A DNA stretch of 64,000 nucleotides, taken from Phoronis australis (taxonomy: Eukaryota; Phoronida; Phoronidae). Each line of letters starts with the position of its first letter. Positions within the stretch are counted from its first letter, which is position 1. The notes below the pieces were generated by a model. It had not been told where the DNA came from, made no database searches, and was given only the letters and a program-made list of their open reading frames with translations. Below are positions 32,430-46,100 of the stretch, piece after piece. The translations under genes and the position numbers were made by a program. The stretch is taken from NCBI GenBank assembly GCA_002633005.1, contig NMRA01000309.1, positions 64,001-128,000 of the forward strand. Reading direction: 5' to 3'.

Positions 32430-33160
32430 AATGGGCTATGACTTAATGAGCATAGCACCGAATAGGGGGAGGTCGGGAGGGGGTTTGCAAAAAAAAAACA
32501 CGGAGAACGTGTCAAACAGGAACTTAAAACTGCAACTACTACAGACTCAAACTCACGACCTAGCAGATAGAGCGCACGTGTTTTACCACTGCACCACCAC
32601 GATTTATCTCCCAATTTGACACTAAGAGACCTACTTATTTATGGTTTACAGCGTTTGCGCGCGAAACCTACTTCTTTGTGTAATGCTTATGCTTATTACA
32701 TGTTTTATATTTTGAGCTATCAGTTTGTAACAAATTTGTTGTATTTAAAATAGTCAATTGCCCAAAAAATCAAATCCGTTTTTTGTGTTGGCAGTAATGA
32801 CGCGATTGCTTTGGTTTGACTAAGAGAGAATTATGAGTTTCTGAGTGATTCACTAAGGCTTCGATTAAAATTGACATCATGATCTTACCAGCAGCTTCTG
32901 TTTTTCATCATCACTCAGATTCCATTATCTTTAAAAAGTGAAGTAATTTTCTTCATTCCACAGTAGAGCAGACGACGGAAACGGAGTCGTAGTGCCCAGC
33001 GCCACTGCCGGTCGCCTAAAACTGCACACATTTAAATCTTGTTTCAGCCGTATAATTTTAATTACCGGGGTTAATTAATAAAGTCAACATTTCCCTACGC
33101 TCTTGCTGTTTTTTGCAGCAGCCAAGGGGGGGCTGGGCCCACTCCCTAAATCCGGCTATG
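32430..33160. mobile_element. Non-autonomous element, copy related to 46494-47483
   Basis: Word order is shared with the 46.5-kb element: a GCATAGCACCGAATAGGGGG-type word, CACGGAGAACGTGTCAAACA, the tRNA-like box region (reverse strand), TTTATGGTTTACAGCGTTTG, GATTGCTTTGGTTTGAC, GTAGAGCAGACGACGGAAAC, and the terminal CCTAAATCCGGCTATG. The right end matches. The left end has lost the CAGTGGCG terminus. Confidence 0.65.
32525..32600 (-). repeat. tRNA-like (SINE-type) segment inside the element
   Basis: The minus strand contains GTGGTGCAGTGGTAAAACAC (A-box-like) and GGTCGTGAGTTTGAGTC (B-box-like), spaced as in tRNA-derived SINE heads. It cannot fold into a full tRNA with a clear anticodon arm, so it is not called as a tRNA gene. 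Confidence 0.45.
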
Positions 33161-33202
33161 GAATGTCCAAAGTTTCCCAAAACATTGTCTTATGATAGCA
33201 AC

Positions 33203-33733
33203 AGTATAGAAATTCAAAAACAAAAGGCATTTATTTGGCGATACTTATCTCAAACGAAAAAAGCACTTATCCTCCAATTGTTGAGATTTTATTACAGGCA
33301 CAAGAATCTCGCAAAAACCCAAGTACATGAAGGTCAGAACGCAGCTCTCTACTCATTCTGTTTCGAATTTCACCAAAACGGTTGTTTCAGAATAAAACAC
33401 AATACAAACAGAATTTACATAAATCTTTATTAAATGAAATGAACATAATAACATCAACCCACTTGGNAGTATAGAAATTCAAAAACAAAAGGCATTTATT
33501 TGGCGATACTTATCTCAAACACGAAAAAAGCACTTATCCTCCAATTGTTGAGATTTTATTACAGGCACAAGAATCTCGCAAAAACCCAAGTACATGAAGG
33601 TCAGAACGCAGCTCTCTACTCATTCTGTTTCGAATTTCACCAAAACGGTTGTTTCAGAATAAAACACAATACAAAGAGAATTTACATAAATCTTTATTAA
33701 ATGAAATGAACATAATAACATCAACCCACTTGG
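33203..33733. repeat. 264-bp direct duplication split by a single N
   Basis: 33203-33466 and 33468-33733 are the same sequence apart from one substitution and a 2-base insertion. They are joined by one N at 33467. This looks like two haplotypes or overlapping contigs placed side by side by the assembler rather than biological duplication. Each copy contains a minus-strand AATAAA. Confidence 0.85.
33693..33698 (-). terminator. TBC1D32: Candidate poly(A) signal of TBC1D32
   Basis: Minus-strand AATAAA about 430 bp after the TBC1D32 stop codon. A second copy lies in the duplicated segment at about 33429. It is the first canonical signal I see downstream of the stop. Confidence 0.4.
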
Positions 33734-34124
33734 CACCCAGCCAGTACTTATTTACAATGACATAAAAATACAAGCTCAATCAACATGTCACAACTGAAGT
33801 GCAAAAACACAAAACCATGAAATGAAATACAATTTTCAGTAAATTTCTTTTTAATCGCATTGCCATTATTTTTTGTTATTCTTTTCTGTCTTGCCTTTTT
33901 CAAGTGATCATTAGCTTTTTCTAACTCTTCACCAAATATAAAATCTTGCTTTCTCCAAATTAGCACTTCATTTCAGGCAACCACCAATTGAATTCCAATT
34001 TTACTTTTTCAAAATTTTCACCTGAAGTTTGTGAAACTGACTTATCTTTTCATGACTGACTATAGAATGGCTTTGTAGCATGATAAACTCTTTCCGCAGG
34101 TTATACAGATCTGACACAATGCTA

Positions 34125-37100
34125 TCATGGCTTTGCCAGATTCAGCATATCTGGCAGAATGGTCTTGCGATATTTCTCTTCCAGCTGCTGCATAAGTTCT
34201 AGCTGTTCACCCACTTTGAAGTTTTTCAGTGGCTCCTCCTGAGAATTGCAAAGTAACATCTTAAATAATTTTACCAAGTTTTATTAATGCTAAACCCTGT
34301 TATGGTCTATCAAGAGATATTAACAATGACTTTCCGTTCAGCTCTCTAGGATAAAATAACATACAGTAACGTCATTAACCCTAAAATATTGGGCGTACAT
34401 TTTGAAAACTTCCTAGTACAAAGTCTGCTAAATAGTCCAGCGAGACCTATGGTTTAGGCAAGTTACACTGACAACAACTGTTGGCAAAGACTACAAACTG
34501 AAAACTAAAATATCCATCTTCTGATACAGTAAGTACGAGTTTTTAGCTGAACCTTGCTTTTGTCAGTCAAGTGAGACACCACAAGCCCATAACCAGGAGA
34601 AATGACGAGCATTTGTTGAAAACTCCAAAATAGTAACCCTTTTTAGCAAGCACTTAAATAGTCTTATTAAACAACCAACTAATGTGCTAAAACAAACACA
34701 CTTTGTTCCATTTGATCAGCTGCCTTTCTAACATTTGTTTCAGTTTAAAGGAATAATAAAGGCTATTATGGAAGCTAGAAAAAAGTCTAAATTTGGCTCA
34801 AGTCGAAACCTCATATCTAAGAAATTACTTTATGTGAAACTTTCACATACTATACTAAATAATACAGTGTTCTCTAAAACTGTGAATAAATGTTTTTAAA
34901 TGTTCTGCTTTTAACTGAAGGGTGACACAAATGAGATTTCGTGATTTTCATGCAAAAAAATAAATTGCATAAAAAAACAAAAATGTGTTTCAGAAAATTG
35001 TAAAGTCATTTTTGAGATTTCATCTTTAACTTCAACGTAAAATGAAATTGGGTCATCTTATAGATTATGTAGTCTTGCTACCAATGTAACTATCATCTTT
35101 ACTAAACTTTGCTAAAAAGATCTGGTCAATTGATGTCTAAATAGCAAGTCAAAAACAAAATTTCTGCACTTAGAATTTATAGTTTTGTAGATATTTAGCT
35201 AAATGCGCAGCACACTTGTCAACAAAGTCATACATAACCATTGATCACACTTGTCAACAAAGTCACACATAACCATTGATCACGCTTGTCAACAAAGTCA
35301 CACATAACCATTGATCACACTTGTCAACAAAGTCACACATAACCATTGATCACACTTGTCAACAAAGTCATACATAACCATTGATCACACTTGTAACAAA
35401 GTCATACATAACCATTGATCATACTTGTCAACAAAGTCATACATAACCATTGATCACACTTGTCAACAAGGTCATACATAACCATTGATCACACTTGTCA
35501 ACAAGGTCATACATAACCATTGATCCATTCTTGTTTTTTTATTTACCTTAAATTTATTCTACATTTCGTGAAACAATAGTATCCTTGAGAGGATCTGGAT
35601 CGCCTTTTTTAGTTTCAGATTTATTTTCTATGTTAAAGGTGAATCATAATTGCACGAAAAACAAATTAAGTTGGCCTGACATACCACCATACCTTCAAGA
35701 ACACCAGTAAGCTTCCCTTCTGGTTTTGTAGCAAGATGTCTCGGGTGAGAAATTTCAACACAGCCACACACATGTAGACTTGGTAGTCAATGCCCAGTAC
35801 GATACACAACACTATATAGTGACAAATGTCTGGCCAGTCCAGGTAGTTCCAAAAACACTGACGTAGCCAGTGTTGACAGATCTGGAAACGGATCCGATTG
35901 GTATATTTTTAAAACGACTAACATCTGGAAACAGATTTGATTGCCTTATTTTGGAAAGAAAGATCTATTCATTAGGTTGGCTAGAAATAACTGAGATGTG
36001 ACACCACTGATGGATGATTTTGCCTTTTTTGTTTTGTGCTTTGACCAGTAAAAATTGCAATATCATTTGTGGAAAACATCAGAAATGGAGAGTAACATGA
36101 AATAACAAAACATGACCATGTTTGTGTCTTTCCAATGACCACTATAGTTTTCTAACTTGCCATCTCTGAACAAAATTTCAACATGTTGGTGGCTTCTGGA
36201 ATGTCATCAAGTGGTATAAAGACGGTGAGTTGGACTTTACTTACATGACTAATTAAATCGTACCAACAGCAACTAGCCACTCTGCTCTAACAGCCCACTA
36301 CGTTAGGGAACTAAAGGTGTGATGCATTTACCTGTGAGGAGGTGTAGCCTGACATTTTGAATGCAGAGTAAACCAGGGGAACATCAGCTTGCAATATAAG
36401 GTCAACATTATGGCACGTGCTTGAGTAGAGAGGAGAGATCCCACTAGCAGCCAGTCGAGCAGGTAGATGGACCTAGAACACAAACAGAAACATGATTAAG
36501 CACAGTGGAAGTAGGATACATTAGTCAGCCAGAGACGATGGTTACGACACGTGTTTGCGCAAATGGCATTCTACTAGCAGTCAGACAGGTGCGGGGTAGA
36601 TGGAGCAGCAACGTCAACAGAGATACATGAGCGTACTAGAGAAGAGGGCACACAGCCAGGCAGGTAAGTAAGCGAACCAAAGAAATGTGGATGAACATAC
36701 AGTGGATATGGGTATACATCGGCCTAATTAGGGATCAGGAACATGTCATAAAGTAGCAGAAAAAGAGATGACACTTGCAACCAAGAACATTCTAGGAAGT
36801 TTGATCTAAAGAGGAAGGGAGACCTGTGAACATGCAGTAAATTATCGGCAAATTGGCCTGAAGTGTTTTAGGGCTAAGCAATCAGGCAAGGATGTAGATG
36901 GGCCTAGAACACAGAGAGTGAGGGAAAGAAAGAGAGATGGAAGAGGGGGGAGCCAGGGAGGGAAGGAGAGACACACATTTCACCCGAAAACTGTAATACC
37001 GGTATGTAATATGGAGTATTAGCAGTCAGACTGCTCTGTCTTTCAGGTCGAAGTGACTGCATGCAAATGGTTTGTTTGAGATGAAAACCTGGTTTGGTGT

Positions 37101-40100
37101 ATTTTTGCTTGTTTTTTAAATATCTAACTACTTCATTAGTCACATAAGATGGAAAAATTGACTTTGGAATAAGTTGGATTAGATTCTGGTTTCTCTTGAT
37201 ATGTTGTACTTACCATGTTGTACAAACTGATTGTGACTTGCAGTGACTGAAGTTTGGATACAACAGTTCTTAGCAGATTTCTATATTATTTGTTGGGTGT
37301 TATATTTAAATTTTTCGCATTTTAATAAACAGCTAAGATGTGTCAGTTGTGCTTCAACCTAATGCAAACTGCATTTTATGATTAAACCTCTGTCACACTA
37401 CTGCTCCATTTTTGTGACTAATCATGTATAGTCATGACTGATTTTTCCCTTCCTCTAGTCATGAATTATCCTCTAGTCACTTCATTTCCATAATTGGGAT
37501 ATACTAAAGCTCGAGTTACTGACTAATAAAGCCTACAGCTCTAGTCATTAGAGCATTGGTCAGAACCATGCAAATGAAGTGGCTAAATGATGACTTACTC
37601 ATTCAAACGTATCACGGAAAATCCCTAGTCACATTTTAGTCATGACAAAAATGGTTCTTATTATGCAAATTACATGACTAATACTTCACTAAAATATGAC
37701 TAACTATAGTGTAATGCAAACTCTTGGCCTGCAATCCTAGCCGATGCAAATTCAAGAATCACCCAAAACTGAAGACAGCAAAATTAACCGTGTCCAAATT
37801 TCTGGAATTAATGTGGAAAAGATCACATTGAACAGCCGCAGATCTGTGATCGCTATTCATTGTTTTTACAAAGTAACGTAAAAAACTAAAATTGTCACTA
37901 GGGGCACAGTGGTATTCAGGTCAGTCCAAAGCTCGTCGTCACCTGTCGTTGGCCACATACCAAATTTCAATTACATCCTGCAAGGGGTTTAGGAGATATA
38001 GCCGTGGACGCCGAACGGCCGGAGAGAGATGACGCACCCACATATTTATGTGTGGGTGCATGATAAAGGAATCCCATGTTGCTGTTTTTAACTGGACCAC
38101 AGAAGGCGCACCTGGTGGTGAAACAAGTACATGAGATATGGACAAAACAGCGTACACTGCCATCAGAATAGATAAGTTGCTTTCCTTTTCATCTCGTCTT
38201 ATTAAGGTAAATAATGTGTTGAATCAGAACAAAGTCCCTTTCGTTTAACTGAAAAATACGCCTATTTCCTTTACTATCCACTCAACACGAGACCAATGAA
38301 TTAACATCTGTTTGACTTTGGCTTGAATTAAAAAATCAATTGTTGAAATTTATTTCGTAAATAATAAGATATAATATGAGACTTGAGATGAATTAACAGC
38401 AAATTTCAAATCTGCCAATAGGAAGTAACGAAAAGGTCAGTCCCATTACCAAAACAATCAAAAAGTTAGAGTTAAATGACGTGTTCAAATATTAGCTGCA
38501 TATATATTGATTTAGCAGAGTGAACTTTTGGTGATTACAAATAAAGCACCATCAAACAGCATAATTAAATGGACATGACCAGGGCAGCAATCGATGATCG
38601 AAAGCTCAAGGATCACTTTTATTAGATTTTTTTGCGACAACACTTCAGCACTTGGACTTTCTCAGTAAACGAAAAAAACTCAGACAAGTAAGATTCAGGT
38701 AGTTTTTTGGATACTGTCATTTCTTGGCAGTTTGTTTGTATGCATATGGCTTATACTTGGAACAAGTTTGAACTATGCATTACAACATTCTAGTCTGATG
38801 TCGAAAGTAAGATTTGACGGCAGCAAATCCTTTACTGCTGTGACGTCTTGCAACATTAACCCAAACAGTTACAGCAAGCTAGTTCAACACCAATACAGTT
38901 TCTTAGAAAATCTAAGCCTGTTTGACAATGATTGCGAAAAGGTATTTGGAAAAAATGAAGACTGGACATCAACTTTATTTGCGTACAACCAGACAGTAGC
39001 AAATATCTTTGGTCATCCCAAGAGAGATTTTATAGTGTATTGTACGTATAATTATGTATCAGGTTGTGAAATCTGGTTCAGATGCACGGTTGATCCCCAA
39101 CTCTACAACTGCAACACATATGAGCCACCATTTAACCTTTGAACGTATGCTAGAAAAGGCCTTGGTTTGACATTAACACTATTTTTTGAGGACTGGATTC
39201 TTAGTACCTTGTCTTTGACCCCAGTTGCTCAACAAACAATTGAGCAGAAGGGTGCAGGTGTACACATATTTCTTCACAAACAGGGACATAATCCCCAGTT
39301 ACGAGTTCCGGAATCTGGAGAGACAGCCACAGTTGGACATACAACTGACTTAATAGTTGACTTTGTGGACACAAAGAAGCTAAGTAAAAATGTAGCAGTG
39401 ACAAAACCATAGTCAGCAGTAACTTGTCTTACATTTACAGCAGGGAGACAAGTATACTTATTAGTTAACAGATTAAAGTTGCTCAGGCATTCAACTGCGT
39501 GAGTTCATTTTATATAGTTGATGAACACAATACCTTGCGAAAACCATTTTGTGTCGGACATCCTTGTAATGCAAGCAAAAACATGTGATGTATTAAAGGT
39601 GTGGTTCAAAATTACAGGGACGAAAAGGATGGTTCCCACTGTTTGCCACTATGCACAAAAAGGAGTTACAAAGTGAAAACGATTGAAACTGCCTGGCCAT
39701 CAAATATTGGAAGGCTAAACCTGTTAAGACCAAACCAAATAATACTGTTTACAACGAACAACTAATTGAAAGTGGGCAAAGACCAGAAGCAGGGATTCTT
39801 TAAAGAAAATATGTTGAAAATCAACATTTATTTTGATAGCTTTGAAATTACAGAGGAAGTAGAAGTTCTGGATATGGACGGGTGTGTACCGCTTTCAAAT
39901 ATAGGTGGCGCCTTGGGCTTTTGTGTTGGAATATAAGTTCTCACATTGCTGGAGGTCCTTGACCTGGTGCTGAATTTAGTGTGATGTCATTGGAGAAAGT
40001 TAAAAAAATAAAGTACATTCAAGTAAACATTATCTAAGATGATTTCAACAGTTTGTTTTCAAATTTTGAAGAATTAAGGGAACTTCAATCGCTTCTGAAT

Positions 40101-43100
40101 TCTCCACCAGGGGATCTGAAAAACAGACATGTCAAGTTCCCACTGCTTGCTTTGCCTGGCCTGAGTGGGAAGCTCCAACATGTGAGAATCAAGGCATTTG
40201 AGCTTAAGTATAAGTGGCAGAACAAGTCAAGATCAATAATGTGAGAAAAGCTTGGCTGATTGATGTGCACTCAAAATTAAAGACGTAGTGGAATGGGAAC
40301 CAATGTTACTCAAAGCAAAAAAGCCACAGTGTTTAGTTATGGCTAAAGGGAATACCACCAACAGATCTGAGATGAAGATAAAAAGATAGATTATCCTGTC
40401 GCGGTGGAAAGGACCATCCATTGCTTAGAGAAGCAGGTCAACTAAGCCTAACTGAGAGCGACCAGGTCCAAAGACTATTGACAAAACTGATCTCCCCGGG
40501 ATGTTCAAGTGCTGGATTTTCTAAGTAGTCTCGCACTTCGAAGATCATCAGAGGCCATGTAAGTCTTGAGCTGCCTTGTTTTAGAAGTGGAGGCTTTACT
40601 GCAGAAGTGCAAAGGGACAATTACTCTCATTTAAATTTCTGGAAAGGGGATTCAAGGTAGGGAAGGTGAGGTTGTATTTAATCGGTGTCAACAGAAAGGA
40701 AGACAGAGCAAGAGAGAATGAGAATATGTTAAAGCTAATACAACAGTGTGAAATATAGAACATGACAGCATAAGTCATATAACAGAGATAGCAACTGATC
40801 ATGCCACGTATGTGAAATACATGTCACAAGATTACAGAACCACTTAAGGGTGCACAGGAAAGTCAGATAACAGTGGAAACATAACACACCACAGATTTTT
40901 TAACATATGACAAAAAAGGTACATTTTGGGCTTGAAGAGAGTAAAAGTCTGCATACTGGCTTAGAACTTTGTGGATCATCACAAATCATGGTGTGAATGT
41001 GAATTTGAAATGCAAGGTCAGTGCAAGCAGTTATTTGTGAACCCTACTCGTATAGCATACAAATGAGCCCTGAATGAGTTTGTATGTTTGGAGAGAGTGA
41101 TGAACAACCTCATTCACAATGTACAAACTATAGCAGTATTTTTTTTGTCTTCAAGATTTAAATTTCTAATTTCATACTTAGTTTGATATATCTTACTGCA
41201 TTTTGTTTACAGTATTGCCACTGGAGAAGTAGCATACATTGCCAATAAAGATCCTAATTCAAAACATGAATAAAATCAATCCAGTACTGACTGAGGTCAC
41301 CACAACTGCGCAGACCATTTGAAGTTCAAAACCCATGACATGGGTGATAAGCAGAGCATGCCATACTAAAAAGTTTTAAAAAATAAGGCAATTAACATTT
41401 ACTAAAAAAGTGATAAGAGTTTATTGTCCAGGGAGTTATAATTATGTCAGTTACCAAAGATGCTATAGACAAGTCTGGATAATCAAACATCTGCATTTGA
41501 AATTGAAAACTCAACAGTTCACAAAAACTTCACGGTGGTCTTTAATTGACGGCAAATATCAGCATCTTCAAGGGTTCACTTCAGTTATACATAGTATAAC
41601 ACAAGGGTTCACTTCAGTTACACAGTAAATACCTGGAAACTCCAGTTACATAGTACCAGACAACAGGCACTTCAGTTATATAGTACCACATTGTCTGTAT
41701 TTTGAATACTGACTTAGTTGTTTATTGAAGGCTTCAGATTGTGATGTCACACTCAATTATTCTAAGGTTTTAAAACTTAGTAAATATATTGTGAGCATAA
41801 TTTGTTCACACTTCAATAAAAACTGTTTGGTGACACTCATTTCACAGTGAAAGTGGCTCAAGTCATAAAAAATGCTCCTGAATTCAAGCAATTATAACCT
41901 TATGATTTGGGAAGTTGTGTATCTGAAATTAGGCAGTTCAGACTAGTACAACAGTTAATAGCAAGTACAACTTCAACAAAGGCAGTGACACACTCTCGAC
42001 TCATCCTCTGACATGATTTGTCAGACAACCAGCTCAGCTATACGCTTTATTAAAGATTCCAAAAAGTGTATTTGTCCACCATATTTGCACGCAAAGGTCA
42101 CAACACTGTGAGTGAGTGCACAGAATAAATATAGATTATTACATGGCGAAGTCGTTATCCCCTGTTATCTAGAGCCCGAGTGGATTTTGGTGAATTATCG
42201 CCCGAGGGGCGTTAGCGATAATTCACCAAAATCCACTCGGGCTCTAGATAAGGGGGATAACGGCTGAGAACATGTAATAATCTATTTATACCACATACTA
42301 AACGAGAAACATTGCAATGAATCGATTTACCTTTTCTGACTCTCCACGGCTTTGTAACTACTTTCTATGTCAGAGGCCCGGGGTCGGAGGTCGTGACCTT
42401 TTAAGGACAGCCCAGCTATTTTTGTCAAATAATGCTTTTACACACCACCAATTGAAAACTTAAATATTATAGAAATAAATTGAATTTATAAATTAAGGTT
42501 TACCAACTATTATAGCTTAAAACACGTTTTTTTCACGCTAAGCTTCGACCGGGAAATTATCGTCTGCTAAAGTAGGTTACCACTGGTAACTGAATATAAT
42601 TCTCAAGTCAAAGATCTTGACGACACGATATCCGCATTCAAAGTAGAGATCGGTGATTTACAAGTAAGAGGACATGAGAGAAAAATTTCACCAAATTAAG
42701 ATATCATTTTTATGGAAATTATGTGTCTTATTTTTCGTCGCGTATAAGTACAGTACAATGTGGTTTGTTGAACGTGCGATTATTGCACGTGCTCATTTAA
42801 GTATTCTATTTTCACTCTTGATGACGTCAGTCGCTGCGTGGTGTAGTGGTAAAGTCGGCGACCAGCAACATTAGTGGCCCGGGTTCGACCCCGTCCTCGG
42901 TTTCCCGCCAAATCGTTATCTCACTAGTGAGATAACTTTATAGGTTATTACATGGTTGTATCTGCCACTTGACGCTAATATTGTGGTATAATGCATTTGA
43001 TCCTTGTCCAAGTGTTATGCACACAGAGACAGACTTACCAAGTACAGAAAAAGCCCAGAAATGTACCTTTAAAAGGTTACATCACTCTTTCATTGATGTT

Positions 43101-46100
43101 GCAGTCGTACTGTTAGCACATGAAAATTACTCACTGAAGAATGTAACCTTTGACCCCAGAGATAACCCGATGACCCCAAAGCGGAGAAGTTATACAGGAA
43201 CTTCCATGACCTCTCGAGATGACCCTGCATTAGCAAGAACACTGATGATGCAAACCAGTCATATCCCACATAGCCCGACTGCAGTGACCTCAGGTTTGTA
43301 TCAACCCTTTTCTGTTGTTGACTGAGATAGTGACCACACTGACGCAACAGGTGGCGCAAGTTGTCTGGCATCTCCGGCTGCTGAGTGATTGCTTTAAGAT
43401 GGCAGCCATATCTGGAAAAGATTGAAGACACAAGTTACCCACATGTCATCAATTTTATGTTAAGTTAAATAAATATACGTAAATAAAACAACAAAAAATG
43501 ATCACTGAAATTTTCGGATATAATAACATCCTTCGTCAACAGAAACGGAAATAAAGTAAAATCAAACACTGTGACAATTGACATCTGATATATGGCATAA
43601 TGAGCATGATACATTAGTTAAATTATCCTTTACTTTTTTCTGCAACAATGTATCATGCTCATTACACCATATATCAGATGTCAATTGTCACATTATAAAT
43701 GTTGATGAAGGATGTTATGATACCCGAAAATTTCAGTGATCCATTTTTGTCTTGTTTTGTTTACGTATATTTATTCTACTTTTCAACACACAAGTGTATC
43801 GAGAGGATCAGGATCGCCTTTTTTAGTTTCGGATTTATTTTCTACATTATGTAAAGTTCGCATTTTCTAAATCTGTATTTGGTGTGCTTGAACAGATAAC
43901 AGCAATTAGAGAAAGTAGCAGATGAAATATTTCTTCTTCTGGAACTTAAAAGATTGTCACCTTCGTCTTCCTTTAGACGTACATATTGTAAGGAGAACCA
44001 ATTATTGGACAGCCCAGTGGCACATCTACAGGGGGGGTTTCAGGGGGTTTGAACCCCCCCTCGGGCCAGGACCCAAAAATTAAAAAAAAAAACAAAAGCG
44101 TCTCCAGCAAAACAAAAACGGCACCGCCAGCGTGTGTAAACCCCAAGTAAACCAACTTGGAAAAAATTGAGGGGGGGGGTTCACTCTGAAAATATAGTTT
44201 TTTGCATTGTGAATTGCTGAGTCTTTGTGGCTCATCGGCAAAACGCGCGGGGATTTATTGTGCGCGCGCTTCCGTCGACACTTCTGAAGTAGCCAAGCAT
44301 TTTAGATGGATTCACCGCTGAAAGAGCAGTTCTATAGCTGATTTCTTTAGGTAACTAGCTTCTTTACTCTAAGATATATTTTGATTTGATTAGGGGAAAT
44401 ACTGCGGTGCCGCAACCCTGATATTCAGGCGAATTGACGTGCAACGTTTTTACCTCATCTGTCATGCCGTGTCATTCTATTACACTCCACACGTTTGTAA
44501 CTGATGTATAGTAAAGTTGTCTTGCGCAATATCATACAGTGTACATGTACATGTAATATTGTGTACATGTACATGTAATATTTTTGAAAAAAATTCTTTT
44601 TCCGAAGAATTGCTATTGTGGCGGGCGCCGTGGTCTGGTCGCGAGTCCGTTTGAAGACACACTCTATAACAAGTTATGTCTATACAAGGAATGACCAAGG
44701 GGGCACTCACATTGAGAAAGTGACCGCATTCGCGAAAAGTGTACAGTACCAGAAATTGCGGGGAGGCTGTTCTTTCACAACAAAGTCTTGCGGGACTCGT
44801 GCGATGTTCAATAGGCCTCCTAAGGAGCCCTAGTTCCGACCTCAACACCTACCGTCTGTCTACCTGCAATAAGCACACTGCCGTCTTCTATACTGGGAAT
44901 TTCCGCAGAAAGGCTCACCCGATGAAACGCTCATGCCCATGGGCATTTATTTGATATTAGTACTTCGGGTTTCAAGCGTTCAGACATTGGGACGTTTATT
45001 TCGAAAATTGCAAGAGATGCAAATAGGTCCTGGGATGCTTCGTCAAGGTTTGAAGTAGTCCATGATGAACGGATCAAATTTAGTTGCGCATGTAAGTCTT
45101 TTGAATGGACTTGGCAACCTCAAGGGTCTTAGTGTCAACTGAGCTGCGAAACGAGATGCTGACATTGTAGAGGCTTACAAGCTCATTGACACAGCAGTTG
45201 ACGAAGTGCAAGCGTTGGGAACAAACATCGAAGATATCTGGGTAGAATGGTTCCAAGACGAGCAAATCATTGGATCCGATATACAAATTCCTCGGCAGTC
45301 TAGACAACAGAAGGATAGGACTAACGTATGAGTAACCACTGGGGATTAAAATTTTAGAGAGAAGTTTTCAATTCAAAATTTTTTGCATAGTACACTTTAG
45401 GTCTCGCGACGGACCAGGCCAGCTTGATTTGTGTAGATGTTGAGTTTCAGTGTACTTCTGGTCCCTCGGCGAACTAGTCTTGTGATTTTTTTACCAAAGT
45501 GTGCTTTGTAAAACTATTTATCTCAGCCAGTACTGTTTGGTCCCGCGACAGATCGACTATTTTTAAAGGGATAATAAGCACAGGTGCACTCTTGGTCTCG
45601 TGACGGACCAGGTCAGCTTTTTGTGTACTCTCAGTGTACATCTGGTCCCTCTGCAAACTAGTCCAGTGTATCTTTTCACCACTGTGCACAGGATGTTTTG
45701 GTTTCGTGAAACTGTTTTCAGATGATTTGTTTCCTGATAGATTTGACGTTTTTCAATTGTTGTCAACGTGATTCAGCTTAATAAAGTGACACCTAATTAT
45801 TTATTGTCGCTTTTAATAATAGACTATGTTTTTACGACCCGTAGGTGCTCCTTAATTATGCTCTTGAATATGTCATGGAGCTCTTGAATATTAGAAAACT
45901 GTCTAAACCCCTGTATACACACAACACTTTTTCGTATACGACTTTTCGTATGCTAAAAAAGGTGTGTGTAAGCAGATGTTCCAACAAAAATTTTTGCTGG
46001 TGGCGTGACTCATACCCAGATGTGCACAATATGATTTCACGAAACTTATGTGCCAAGTTCACGTGACGAAATCGAGAAGGGATTTTAATTATCTTAAGAA

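Noticed and set aside
33113-33700. Two nearly identical open frames ending in NTNRIYINLY / NTKRIYINLY
   Set aside because: They are the two copies of the 264-bp assembly duplication and lie in the probable TBC1D32 3' UTR antisense.
35212-35525. Regular 35-bp repeats resembling a CRISPR array
   Set aside because: Units abut with no spacers and the genome is an intron-bearing animal, so this is a satellite.
42829-42900. tRNA gene
   Set aside because: A- and B-box-like words exist, but the acceptor stem does not pair and no sound anticodon arm forms.
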